Assembly (NCBI GenBank): GCA_029861485.1
Contig: JAOTZF010000093.1
Location: forward strand, 1-6,998
Origin: Thermoleophilia bacterium
GTDB taxonomy: Bacteria; Actinomycetota; Thermoleophilia; Miltoncostaeales; Miltoncostaeaceae
Direction: 5' to 3'
Length of the DNA stretch: 6,998 nt
How positions within the stretch are numbered: the stretch's first letter is position 1; every line of letters begins with the position of its first letter. The translations under genes and the position numbers were made by a program. The notes beneath the pieces are model-generated. The model worked only from the letters and a program-made list of their open reading frames with translations, did no database searches and was not told the origin of the DNA. Below, one piece after another: positions 1 to 5,578 of this stretch.

Positions 1-920
1 TCGCCGACGACGGGCTGCTGAAGGTGACCGACTTCGGAATCGCCCGGGTCGGTGGTCGCTCGGATCTGACGGAGACGGGCTCGGTAATCGGCACCGCCCA
101 GTACCTCTCGCCGGAGCAGGCCCGCGGCGACGACCTCACCTCCGCCAGCGACTGTTATTCGGCCGGAATCGTGCTGTACGAGCTACTGACCGGGCGTGTG
201 CCCTTTGACGGCGAGCAGCCAATCGCCGTCGCGATGAAGCAGATCAACGAGCGGCCGACGCCGCCGAAGGTCTACCAGCCACAGCTGCCCGACGAGCTCA
301 ACGCCATCGTGATGAAGGCCCTCGCCAAACGCCCATCCGAGCGCTACCACACAGCCGAGGAGTTCGCGGAGGCCCTCCGCGCGGCGCGCGCGCGCTACGG
401 CGCGGTGTCGACCGCGGTGGTCGGCACCGCGGTCGGAGCGGCGGCTGAGACGGGAACGCGTGTGGTGCAGCGCCCCGAGCCGACCGGACCGACCCAAATG
501 ACACCCCGGCGCCCGCCGCGAACTCCTTCACGCCAGCGCCTGGAGCCGAAGCGCTCACGCCGATGGTGGATCGTCGCGCTCGCGGTGCTCCTGCTCGCCC
601 CCCTGATGGCCGGCCTGTTCCTGGTCGGCGGCGATGATGACGCCATCACGATCCCGGACGTCGCCGGCCTCAGCGCCGAGGACGCAGAGCAGAAGTTGCG
701 TGCCACGGGGCTGGAGAACATCGTCACCCGCGAGGTCGCCGATGTCAGCCGCGAGGTCGCCGATGACACCGTGGAGCCCGGAAGGGTCATTGGCACCAGT
801 CCCCCGGCGACCCAAAAAGTCACGGCGGACACGCGGATCATCATCCGAACCAGGCCCGACGCCGCGCCACTGCGATGGTATGAGGATGCCGCGAAGTGGG
901 CCTGGGAGCAGGTGAGTTGA
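1..920 (+). CDS. Ser/Thr protein kinase with one PASTA domain, 5' end outside window
   Basis: This is the C-terminal part of a PknB-like membrane kinase, which phosphorylates Ser/Thr residues of cytoplasmic proteins and senses the cell wall through its outer domain. The frame is open from base 3 and begins inside the catalytic domain: the DFG motif is at 30-38, followed by the SPEQARG segment (the APE position) and SDCYSAGIVLYELLTGRVPF (DxxSxG helix). The kinase fold ends near base 390. A linker rich in Pro, Thr and Arg follows, then one membrane helix (WWIVALAVLLLAPLMAGLFL, about 564-635), then one PASTA domain (about 645-855, starting ITIPDVAGLSAEDAEQKL). PknB homologues usually carry several PASTA repeats, so one is few. 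The protein ends in a short Trp-rich tail (RWYEDAAKWAWEQVS). The ATP-binding loop and catalytic HRD motif lie upstream of the window. Family assignment is secure; targets are unknown. Confidence 0.95.
   Translation, partial: ADDGLLKVTDFGIARVGGRSDLTETGSVIGTAQYLSPEQARGDDLTSASDCYSAGIVLYELLTGRVPFDGEQPIAVAMKQINERPTPPKVYQPQLPDELNAIVMKALAKRPSERYHTAEEFAEALRAARARYGAVSTAVVGTAVGAAAETGTRVVQRPEPTGPTQMTPRRPPRTPSRQRLEPKRSRRWWIVALAVLLLAPLMAGLFLVGGDDDAITIPDVAGLSAEDAEQKLRATGLENIVTREVADVSREVADDTVEPGRVIGTSPPATQKVTADTRIIIRTRPDAAPLRWYEDAAKWAWEQVS
729..770 (+). repeat. 21-bp in-frame tandem duplication inside the PASTA domain
   Basis: Two adjacent 21-bp units (729-749 and 750-770) share their first 16 bases exactly (cgcgaggtcgccgatg). 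They encode REVADVS and REVADDT. The duplication lengthens the PASTA domain by seven residues just before the EPGRVIGTSPP turn. Confidence 0.85.
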
Positions 921-1046
921 AGGTCGCTGAAGCCTCGCGGCACCCGAAGTCAAGGCGATCCCATGCCGACCAAGAGGGCGGAGAAAGCCGACGCTCGACC
1001 GACTGAACGAGACTGGTGAGCGGTCAGGGCGACGGAGACCCCTGCA
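921..1046. other. Intergenic gap after the kinase gene
   Basis: No gene, clear terminator or RNA is recognisable here. A possible 18-codon frame (963-1019) lacks a convincing ribosome binding site. Confidence 0.5.
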
Positions 1047-1076
1047 ATAGAGGCGACGGCGGGACTCGAACCCGCG
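1047..1076 (-). repeat. tRNA-Cys 3'-end fragment (copy C, att-like)
   Basis: On the minus strand this is the T-arm plus the 3' acceptor strand of the tRNA-Cys at 3664-3736. 28 nt (1049-1076) are identical to 3661-3688, and 30 nt (1047-1076) are identical to 2065-2094. Similarity stops abruptly beyond the T-stem, and no D-arm, anticodon arm or 5' acceptor strand follows, so it is not a functional tRNA. It is a candidate displaced attachment site or tRNA remnant. Confidence 0.85.
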
Positions 1077-1119
1077 CCTGGTCGAGCACTTCAAGCTGCA
1101 GCGCCATGAGAGCAGGATC

Positions 1120-1750
1120 TCAATCGGCGACAGCGGCGAACGCCTCGGAGACCGGTGTCTCCCCGGAGACCACGCCGACCACACGGCCGACAGCCGACGG
1201 ATCGTCGAGTGCAGCCACGATCACCGCAGCCACGTCCTCGCGAGGAATGCGGTCACGCTCCACCGCCTCGCCGAGCAGAACTCGTCCGGTAGCCGCTTCG
1301 TTGGTCAGCTCGCCCGGACGCACGACGGTCCAGGCAAGCGAGCTCGCCATCAGATCTGCATCTGCGCGGGCCTTTGCCCGCAAGTAGACCGCGTGCACGT
1401 CGTCGCCGTCGGGCGGGTGGGCTGCTCGGATCGCACTGATCATCACGAAGCGCCGCACGCCCACCTCTTCGGCGGCCCGCCGAAGCTTGACCGCCGCCTG
1501 GTAGTCGACCGTCTCCTTGCGCGCCGCCCCACTACCGGTCCCCGCTCCCGCGGCGAACACCACCGCGTCCGCGTCCTCGATCGCCTCGCTCAGCTCCGCC
1601 TCCGATGCGGCCTCGAGGTCAAGCGCTATTGGGCGAGCACCGACCGCGAGGACGTGTTCCTGATGATCCCGCGCACGTTGTCACCCCGCTCGGAGAGCAG
1701 GCGGCTCACGTGCAGTGCGATCTGCCCGTGCCGGCGATGACCACGTCCAC
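1120..1750 (-). pseudogene. NmrA-like / atypical SDR NAD(P)-binding protein, frameshifted
   Basis: Read on the minus strand this was a protein of about 210 residues from the atypical short-chain dehydrogenase family (NmrA/YwnB-like), which binds NAD(P) through an N-terminal Rossmann fold. The start is probably GTG at 1750, five bases after a GGAGG (1756-1760). The first frame reads VDVVIAG and then hits a stop. The second reads QIALHVSRLLSERGDNVRGIIRN, i.e. the rest of the GxxGxxG Rossmann motif. The third reads VGARPIALDLEAASEAELSE and continues uninterrupted through DADAVVFAAGAGTG, RRFVMISAIRA, the YLRAK active-site-like segment and WTVVRPGELT to the stop at 1120. The breaks fall near 1724 and 1656. 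The 3' two-thirds (from 1563) is intact as a frame but lacks the cofactor-binding loop. Two indels within about 70 bases could be true decay or assembly errors. Confidence 0.8.
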
Positions 1751-2064
1751 GCCATCCTCCGAGTCGACCCCCGTTGCGCACGCCCGCCCGTCACGCACAT
1801 GACGAGGATCGTGCCGTAGGGCGAGAACATATCGCTCACGTTCAGGACTAACTCAGGGTCCGACTCCAGAGCAGCCGGGTGGCCTCCCCTGCATCGACGG
1901 ACTTCTTCGTGTGGCCCGCGGGGAGAGACGACCGGAAAGCTCCTCGCCACCTCGCGGTAACAATGACGATGACCCCTGCAGCGTCCCGCCTGGATACCCG
2001 AGTGGATACCCGAGTTGCTGCCGGACTACTACCGGCGGGCGCATCAGAGGCCGTAGTGCAGCCC
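1751..2064. other. Gene-free stretch between pseudogene and tRNA-Cys copy B
   Basis: About 310 bases with no convincing gene. Short minus-strand frames exist (for example one giving SDMFSPYGTILVMCVTGG near 1790-1850), but none has a good start, ribosome binding site or recognised family. The stretch holds the 12-bp tandem repeat listed separately, and may be decayed coding sequence upstream of the pseudogene. Confidence 0.5.
1991..2014. repeat. 12-bp perfect tandem repeat near att-like copy B
   Basis: The unit tggatacccgag occurs twice, back to back, 52 bases from the tRNA-Cys 3'-half copy at 2067. Direct repeats beside tRNA attachment sites can be arm-type binding sites of integrase or excisionase, but nothing else supports that here. 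Confidence 0.8.
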
Positions 2065-2066
2065 AT

Positions 2067-2108
2067 AGAGGCGACGGCGGGACTCGAACCCGCGAATAAC
2101 GGTTTTGC
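2067..2108 (-). repeat. Displaced tRNA-Cys 3' half (copy B, att-like)
   Basis: These 42 bases are identical to 3661-3702 and in the same orientation. In tRNA terms the identity begins exactly at the first anticodon base (GCA), runs through the anticodon 3' stem, variable loop, T-arm and 3' acceptor strand, and continues three bases past the tRNA end. Nothing to the right (2109 onward) resembles a tRNA 5' half, so this is a partial copy. Anticodon loop to 3' end is a known core-site extent for tyrosine recombinases that insert into tRNA genes. Confidence 0.9.
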
Positions 2109-2292
2109 GTCACGGCCTTCCCCGACCTGCTTTGGCCTCGCAGAGCCTTCGCATCGCCCCGCTTTCCGCGGCGGCCCAGCGCCGAGATCTGTTCCCTGGC
2201 TCTTCCTGGGTGTTCCGCTGCATTTCTACTCGATTACTACAGCCGCTGGTTCGACCAACGCATCGCGGGGCCCGCTTCAGAGAAGGGGGACC

Positions 2293-2322
2293 CGCGGCCC
2301 GCCGGTCCGCCGGAGGGCCGCG
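2293..2322 (-). terminator. Terminator-like hairpin after the secreted-protein gene
   Basis: An 8-bp perfect stem (CGCGGCCC at 2293-2300 pairs with GGGCCGCG at 2315-2322), one G/A mismatch, then a 4-bp CCGG/CCGG stem closing a TCCG tetraloop. It begins 16 bases past the stop codon of the minus-strand gene ending at 2339. The following minus-strand bases are pyrimidine-rich (CCCCCTTCTCT) but not a true U-run, as is common for high-GC actinobacterial terminators. Confidence 0.65.
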
Positions 2323-2338
2323 TCTCACCCGGCTGACG

Positions 2339-3427
2339 TTACGTCGTAGGCCCGGACACCGGGGTCATCGATTCCGCGATGTCGCGAAGCGCCTGCCTCG
2401 GGAAGGGTCCGACGAGCGTGTAGATCAAGCGCCCTTCGCGCCAGTAGAGGTGGGGAGGGATCTCATGCGAGATGGCGTAGGTGGCAGGGAACCCCCGCAC
2501 GGTGGTCTTGGCTTCGGAGAGCGGTCGGCACTCGCGCCCCAGCGGTGAGCCGTGCCAGTCGCCTGGAGCTGCCCGTCGGATCGTCAGGTCGATGCGCTCC
2601 ACGCCACGGGCGTAGACGGCGGCGAACAGCTTAGGGCGGGGCGGGATGGTGCCCTCCGCGCCGAGCGTTCTCCCTCGAGGGGCCCACCCCGAAACCTTGC
2701 GCCGGAAGCCGTCGGGCAGATCTCGTGGCAGCGACGGCGTGTACCCGAGCCGAGCCGCCGCCGCGCGCGGAGACGTTCGCCGAAAGCCGTCGTTGTCGAT
2801 CCTCGGCCTGCCGACACCGCCACCAAGCCTGAAGGCACCTCGCGGCTGAGCGCGATTGATGTTGGCGTAGCGATACCGCGTCACCTCCTGGCGCTGCCCA
2901 CGGAGCTTGGTTGTGATTCGGAGCGGAAGCAGCGTTCGAGGCTGGAGGTCGAAGATCCGCACACCGGATGGATCTCCGCTGCACGCGTTTGGCGCGATCG
3001 GGACCCTGGCGCGCAGGCTTGGGGCTCCGCCGACCCGAGCCTTCGTGAAAACCGGCTTGCCGTCACGATGGCGCGCCCAGAGTGAGGCGAGCCCGTCGAC
3101 GAACATGGGCTCGTAGATGCTGCCGCCGTCGGGGGCCGCCACGTAGCGACGCCGTATGAGCGACGCGCGCTCGCCGGGAGTGAAAAAGCCTTCCGTGGCC
3201 CCCGAGACCACGCTTCGTGCTCCGGCGGCGTGCGTTCCAACGACCTTCGTGCCGATGCGGTCGTGGCCGCTCCACCACACGACGTTGACCTCGCCCGGGC
3301 CGAGGACGACCGCGCGAAAGGACGAGACCTGCCGCTCGGGAATGGGGGCCGGCTCTGCGGCGTGCGCAGCGCCAAGAGGCACGGCGGCGATGACCGCGCC
3401 CGCGACGAGGGTAAGGGCACGTTTCAT
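2339..3427 (-). CDS. Secreted protein, LolA/RseB-like (putative)
   Basis: A 362-residue exported protein. The start is clear: AGGGAGG lies four to five bases before ATG. Residues 1-23 form a Sec signal peptide (MKR, hydrophobic stretch VAGAVIAAVPLGA, cleavage after AHA), with no lipobox Cys. The mature N-terminal part (about 35-220) is rich in short beta-type segments and basic residues. The segment TSPRAAAARLGYTPSLPRDLPDGF (split: RLGYTPSLPRDLPDGF) and the C-terminal HLYWREGRLIYTLVGPFPRQALRDIAESM resemble the RseB/LolA/DUF4367 class of extracytoplasmic beta-sheet proteins that carry lipids or sense envelope state. It is the only intact gene between two tRNA-Cys repeats and has no co-directional partner close by. 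It is surely a real gene; the family call is from resemblance and the function is unknown. Confidence 0.85.
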   Translation of the reverse strand: MKRALTLVAGAVIAAVPLGAAHAAEPAPIPERQVSSFRAVVLGPGEVNVVWWSGHDRIGTKVVGTHAAGARSVVSGATEGFFTPGERASLIRRRYVAAPDGGSIYEPMFVDGLASLWARHRDGKPVFTKARVGGAPSLRARVPIAPNACSGDPSGVRIFDLQPRTLLPLRITTKLRGQRQEVTRYRYANINRAQPRGAFRLGGGVGRPRIDNDGFRRTSPRAAAARLGYTPSLPRDLPDGFRRKVSGWAPRGRTLGAEGTIPPRPKLFAAVYARGVERIDLTIRRAAPGDWHGSPLGRECRPLSEAKTTVRGFPATYAISHEIPPHLYWREGRLIYTLVGPFPRQALRDIAESMTPVSGPTT

Positions 3428-3660
3428 GGGGCCTCCCTGGGGGGCATGGGGACTTGGCCGAAGCTATCTCCAACGCCCGGGCGCACGCTACGCGACTTTG
3501 GTAGGGGCTGCGAGCACTCTCTACCGCTCGCGTGGACGCACCAGGTGACGGCAGCCGTCCGACGCTGCTGCGGGGTCGGCGCGGCCCCGCCGCCGGCGTG
3601 GATCAGATCAGGCAAACGTCGCGTCTCTTCGGCTTCTGATGAACTGCCGGAAAACAGAGG
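3428..3660. other. Upstream region of the secreted-protein gene
   Basis: About 230 bases between the tRNA-Cys 3' end and the gene starting at 3427. No gene is supported; the frames here are shadows. No convincing -35/-10 pair was found for the gene. The only notable structure is the pair of hairpins at 3551-3590. Confidence 0.5.
3551..3590 (-). terminator. Two adjacent GC-rich hairpins downstream of tRNA-Cys (possible terminator)
   Basis: GCAGC (3551-3555) can pair with GCTGC (3564-3568), and GCGGGG (3570-3575) with CCCCGC (3585-3590). They lie about 75 bases past the tRNA-Cys 3' end in its direction of transcription, and no U-run follows. They could end the tRNA transcript, or be chance structure in GC-rich DNA. 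Confidence 0.25.
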
Positions 3661-3702
3661 AGAGGCGACGGCGGGACTCGAACCCGCGAATAACGGTTTT
3701 GC
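3661..3702 (-). repeat. tRNA-Cys 3' half (copy A, within the intact gene)
   Basis: The right-hand copy of the 42-bp perfect direct repeat also found at 2067-2108. It spans the anticodon to three bases past the tRNA 3' end. Identity stops at once on both sides (g/t on the left, a/g on the right). Confidence 0.9.
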
Positions 3703-3736
3703 AGACCGCCGCGTTAGCCAGCTTCGCCACGTCGCC
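3664..3736 (-). tRNA. tRNA-Cys (GCA)
   Basis: A complete 73-nt tRNA on the minus strand. The acceptor stem is GGCGACG/CGTCGCC, the anticodon stem GCGGT/ACCGT encloses loop CTGCAAA with anticodon GCA, and the T-arm is CGGGTTCGAGTCCCG. CCA is not encoded (TCTCC follows). It lies 34 bases after tRNA-Gly, so the two are probably cotranscribed. Its 3' half is repeated twice to the left. Confidence 0.96.
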
Positions 3737-3770
3737 TTGGTGCCAGGAGGAGGCTACCGGGGTGGGAGGA

Positions 3771-3843
3771 GCGGATGAAGGGACTCGAACCCTCGACCTT
3801 CTGCATGGCAAGCAGACGCTCTAGCCAACTGAGCTACATCCGC
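3771..3843 (-). tRNA. tRNA-Gly (GCC)
   Basis: A complete 73-nt tRNA on the minus strand. The acceptor stem is GCGGATG/CATCCGC, the D-arm has GCTCAGTTGGCTAGAGC, the anticodon stem TCTGC/GCAGA encloses loop TTGCCAT with anticodon GCC, and the T-arm is GAGGGTTCGAGTCCCTT. CCA is not encoded. It is the first gene of a Gly-Cys tRNA pair. Confidence 0.96.
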
Positions 3844-3856
3844 AGGGTGATCGAGG

Positions 3857-3885
3857 AGGATAACGACCTCCGGCGATCCGCTCAA
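3857..3885 (-). promoter_or_regulatory. Probable housekeeping promoter of the tRNA-Gly/tRNA-Cys unit
   Basis: On the minus strand a -35 TTGAGC (3885-3880) and -10 TATCCT (3862-3857) are separated by exactly 17 bases, which places the start of transcription near 3850, about seven bases before tRNA-Gly. The -35 overlaps the TGA stop of the upstream Nif3-like gene. Confidence 0.6.
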
Positions 3886-4664
3886 CGCGGCGGGCTCCAC
3901 GGGTCGGTGTCGGTCTCCGCAAAGTGGACCCCGACGTCTGGCTGCAGCTTCGCGGCGAGTTTCTCACTCCAGCGCCGCATCGCGCGGGACTCTACCGTCG
4001 CGTGGCCGAGTCCGACCAGCGACATCTGACCGGCCCGATCGGCGTCGTGGTACTTGAGGTCGCAGGTCACGTAGACGTCCGCGCCGAGCTCTCGCACCGC
4101 GTCGATGAGGCCCGCGCCGGAGCCCGTGCAGCAGGCAACCGTCTCGACGCTATCGGCGGGATCGCCGGTGCGGGTGACCTCGCCCTCGCCGTAGATCTCC
4201 CGGATCTTGGCGAGCAGGTCACCGAGTCGGATTCGAGGCCTCTTTCCGATTCGGCCCAGACCGAGATCGGGCTGGTCGGGATTCGGGGCGATCGGGGCGG
4301 TGCCGAAGACCCCGAGGGCGGCCGCCATAAGCTCGTTCAGCCCTCCCGCCGCGGAGTCGAGGTTCGTGTGAGCGGCGACGACGGCTATCTCGCACTCGGC
4401 CGCTTGCAGGATCAACTCCGCCGGGCCGGCGCTGTCGGTGACCGATGTGAGCGTCGGGAAGATCGGCGGGTGGTGCACGACGATCGCCTGGCAGCCGCGC
4501 GCGGCCGCCTCATCGAGGACTTCGCCGCGAAGATCGAGCGCGACGAGAACGGCATTCACGGGGCGGTCGCGGCGCCCGACCTGCAGGCCGACGTTGTCCC
4601 ATTCCTCGGCCAGCACAAAGGGCGCCAGCTCATCGATCGCGGTCTCGAGGCCTCCCACCGTCAT
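3882..4664 (-). CDS. Nif3-like dinuclear metal centre protein (YbgI / GTP cyclohydrolase 1 type 2 family)
   Basis: A 260-residue protein of the Nif3/YbgI family, normal in length for single-domain members. These are cytoplasmic proteins with two metal ions in a central cavity; the in vivo reaction is not settled, and GTP cyclohydrolase type 2 is a name by homology. Visible features are EEWDNVGLQVG (20-30), HHPPIF (64-69), AHTNLD (98-103), YVTCDLKYHDADRA (198-211) and GHATVES (220-226). The expected metal ligands are present: His64, His65, Asp103, His221 and Glu225, with the usual four-residue step between the last two. The common HHPL is HHPP here. The ATG has only a weak upstream purine stretch (AGGA). 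It starts 23 bases after the sigma factor stop, so the two are probably cotranscribed. Confidence 0.93.
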   Translation of the reverse strand: MTVGGLETAIDELAPFVLAEEWDNVGLQVGRRDRPVNAVLVALDLRGEVLDEAAARGCQAIVVHHPPIFPTLTSVTDSAGPAELILQAAECEIAVVAAHTNLDSAAGGLNELMAAALGVFGTAPIAPNPDQPDLGLGRIGKRPRIRLGDLLAKIREIYGEGEVTRTGDPADSVETVACCTGSGAGLIDAVRELGADVYVTCDLKYHDADRAGQMSLVGLGHATVESRAMRRWSEKLAAKLQPDVGVHFAETDTDPWSPPR

Positions 4665-4687
4665 GGCGGGAATCCTACGGCGCTGCT

Positions 4688-5524
4688 CTACGGACGCTCC
4701 GACTCGCCATGCAGGCGACCCTTCAGCCGCAGGATGGCCTTGGTGTGGAGCTGGCTGATGCGGCTCTCGGTCACCCCGAGGACGTCACCGATCTCGCGCA
4801 GCGTCAGCCCGTCGTAGTAGTAGAGCGCGACCACGATCTTCTCGCGCTCCGGCAGAGAGGCGATGGCATCCGCGAGGCCCTCGCGAAGCTCGGTGACGTC
4901 GAGCAGATTGGCCGGATCGCCGGCGCTGCGGTCGCCCAGGGTGTCAATGAGCGAGAGCGTCTCCGAACCGGCGGCGGTCACCGTCCACATCTCGTCAAGG
5001 GCGACGATGGACGAGTTGGAGATCTGGTTGATTGTGTCGTGGAACTCGTTGAGGCCGATATCGAGCGCCTTGGCGAGCTCTTCGTCAGTCGGTACGCGGC
5101 GAAGCTTGTGCTCGAGCTCCGAGGCCTTGCGCTCGATCTCCCGGGCACGAGCTCGCACCGAGCGGGGCACCCAGTCCAGGCTGCGCAGCTCGTCGATAAT
5201 CGCGCCCTTGATTCGGGACACTGCGTAAGTCTCGAACTTGACGGCGCGATCCGGGTCGTACCGCTCGACCGCTCCGATCAGTCCGATCAGTCCGTACGAG
5301 ATCAGGTCAGACTCGTCGACGTGCGCGGGAAGGGCAGAGCTCATCCGCCCGGCCACGTACTTCACCAGCGGCGCGTAGTTCACGATCAGCCGATCGCGCG
5401 CGTCGTTGTCGTCGAGTTCCTTGAGGCGGCGCCACAGCTCGCGCAACTGCCTTTCGCCTTCGGCAGCTGGAAGCGCGGTTACGTTCGGCGCCGCGGACGT
5501 GGAGCGGGATTCGTCCGCAGACAT
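4688..5524 (-). CDS. RNA polymerase sigma factor, FliA/WhiG family
   Basis: A 278-residue group 3 sigma factor (sigma-28 type). Region 2 spans about 44-115 (NYAPLVKYVAGRM, DESDLISYGLIGLIGAVERYD, KFETYAVSRIKGAIIDELRS), region 3 about 116-190 (DWVPRSVRARAREIE), and region 4 about 225-275 (LPEREKIVVALYYYDGLTLREIGDVLGVTESRISQLHTKAILRLK, a helix-turn-helix for the -35 box). In this family it directs flagellar genes in motile bacteria (FliA) or sporulation genes in Streptomyces (WhiG); no flagellar genes or anti-sigma factor lie in the window, so the role is open. ATG at 5524 is chosen because AGGA lies nine bases upstream; an in-frame TTG at 5533 would leave no room for a binding site. It is followed by the Nif3-like gene. 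Confidence 0.95.
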   Translation of the reverse strand: MSADESRSTSAAPNVTALPAAEGERQLRELWRRLKELDDNDARDRLIVNYAPLVKYVAGRMSSALPAHVDESDLISYGLIGLIGAVERYDPDRAVKFETYAVSRIKGAIIDELRSLDWVPRSVRARAREIERKASELEHKLRRVPTDEELAKALDIGLNEFHDTINQISNSSIVALDEMWTVTAAGSETLSLIDTLGDRSAGDPANLLDVTELREGLADAIASLPEREKIVVALYYYDGLTLREIGDVLGVTESRISQLHTKAILRLKGRLHGESERP

Positions 5525-5532
5525 GAATGCCA

Positions 5533-5561
5533 ATCCTAGGAACGAGCGGCCCCCAAACCAA
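5533..5561 (-). promoter_or_regulatory. Possible internal promoter just before the sigma factor gene
   Basis: On the minus strand TTGGTT (5561-5556) and TAGGAT (5538-5533) are 17 bases apart. Transcription would start about 1-3 bases before the ATG at 5524, giving a nearly leaderless mRNA. The TAGGAT contains the same AGGA that could act as ribosome binding site of a longer transcript, so the two readings compete. Confidence 0.35.
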
Positions 5562-5578
5562 AGTTGCCCACGCCGGTT

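Larger units (their letters stand above)
1049..2066. mobile_element. Putative tRNA-bounded module 1 (contains a pseudogene)
   Basis: This 1.0-kb stretch is bounded on the left by tRNA-Cys 3'-end copy C and on the right by copy B, in the same orientation. It contains the decayed NmrA-like gene on the minus strand and a gene-free stretch with a 12-bp tandem repeat. Calling it a mobile element is an inference from the repeat arrangement; no recombinase gene is present. Confidence 0.35.
2067..3660. mobile_element. Putative tRNA-Cys-bounded module 2 (one secreted-protein gene)
   Basis: A 1.6-kb segment flanked by a perfect 42-bp direct repeat, with the intact tRNA gene on the right copy and the orphan 3' half on the left. 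This is the geometry expected when an element inserts at a tRNA 3' end and restores the gene. Contents are one minus-strand gene (2339-3427), its hairpin terminator and about 230 bases of upstream DNA. No integrase, excisionase or replication gene lies inside, so it would be a deletion remnant, a non-autonomous cassette or a recombination product. Confidence 0.45.

Noticed and set aside
963..1019. 18-codon frame after the kinase gene (MPTKRAEKADARPTERDW)
   Set aside because: Very short, with only a weak AGG upstream; no way to separate it from chance.
1047..1125. A possible third complete tRNA gene at copy C
   Set aside because: Only the T-arm and 3' acceptor strand are present; no matching 5' acceptor, D-arm or anticodon arm is found upstream on the minus strand.
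1848..2066. 72-codon minus-strand frame starting beside tRNA-Cys copy B
   Set aside because: No recognisable domain, no ribosome binding site, and composition typical of a random high-GC frame.
2109..2338. Plus-strand frame with the sensible-looking piece FLLDYYSRWFDQRIAG
   Set aside because: Open only over a short span, with no start signal and no family match, and it ends in the hairpin region. It may be a gene remnant but cannot be supported.
1879..2349. Plus-strand frame of 156 codons that includes the peptide EATAGLEPANNGFA
   Set aside because: That peptide is the antisense translation of the tRNA-Cys 3' half, a well-known source of false proteins. The rest has no family resemblance, start signal or binding site.
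1047..3736. A CRISPR-like array, because three similar repeats occur
   Set aside because: The repeats are tRNA pieces, differ in length, and lie 1.0 and 1.6 kb apart with genes in between.
3924..4817. Long plus-strand open frame of 297 codons
   Set aside because: It lies antisense to the Nif3-like gene and the end of the sigma gene, both with clear family motifs. Long shadow frames are expected in high-GC DNA.
4709..5539. Plus-strand open frame of 276 codons
   Set aside because: Antisense to the sigma factor gene over its whole length; no domain or start signal of its own.
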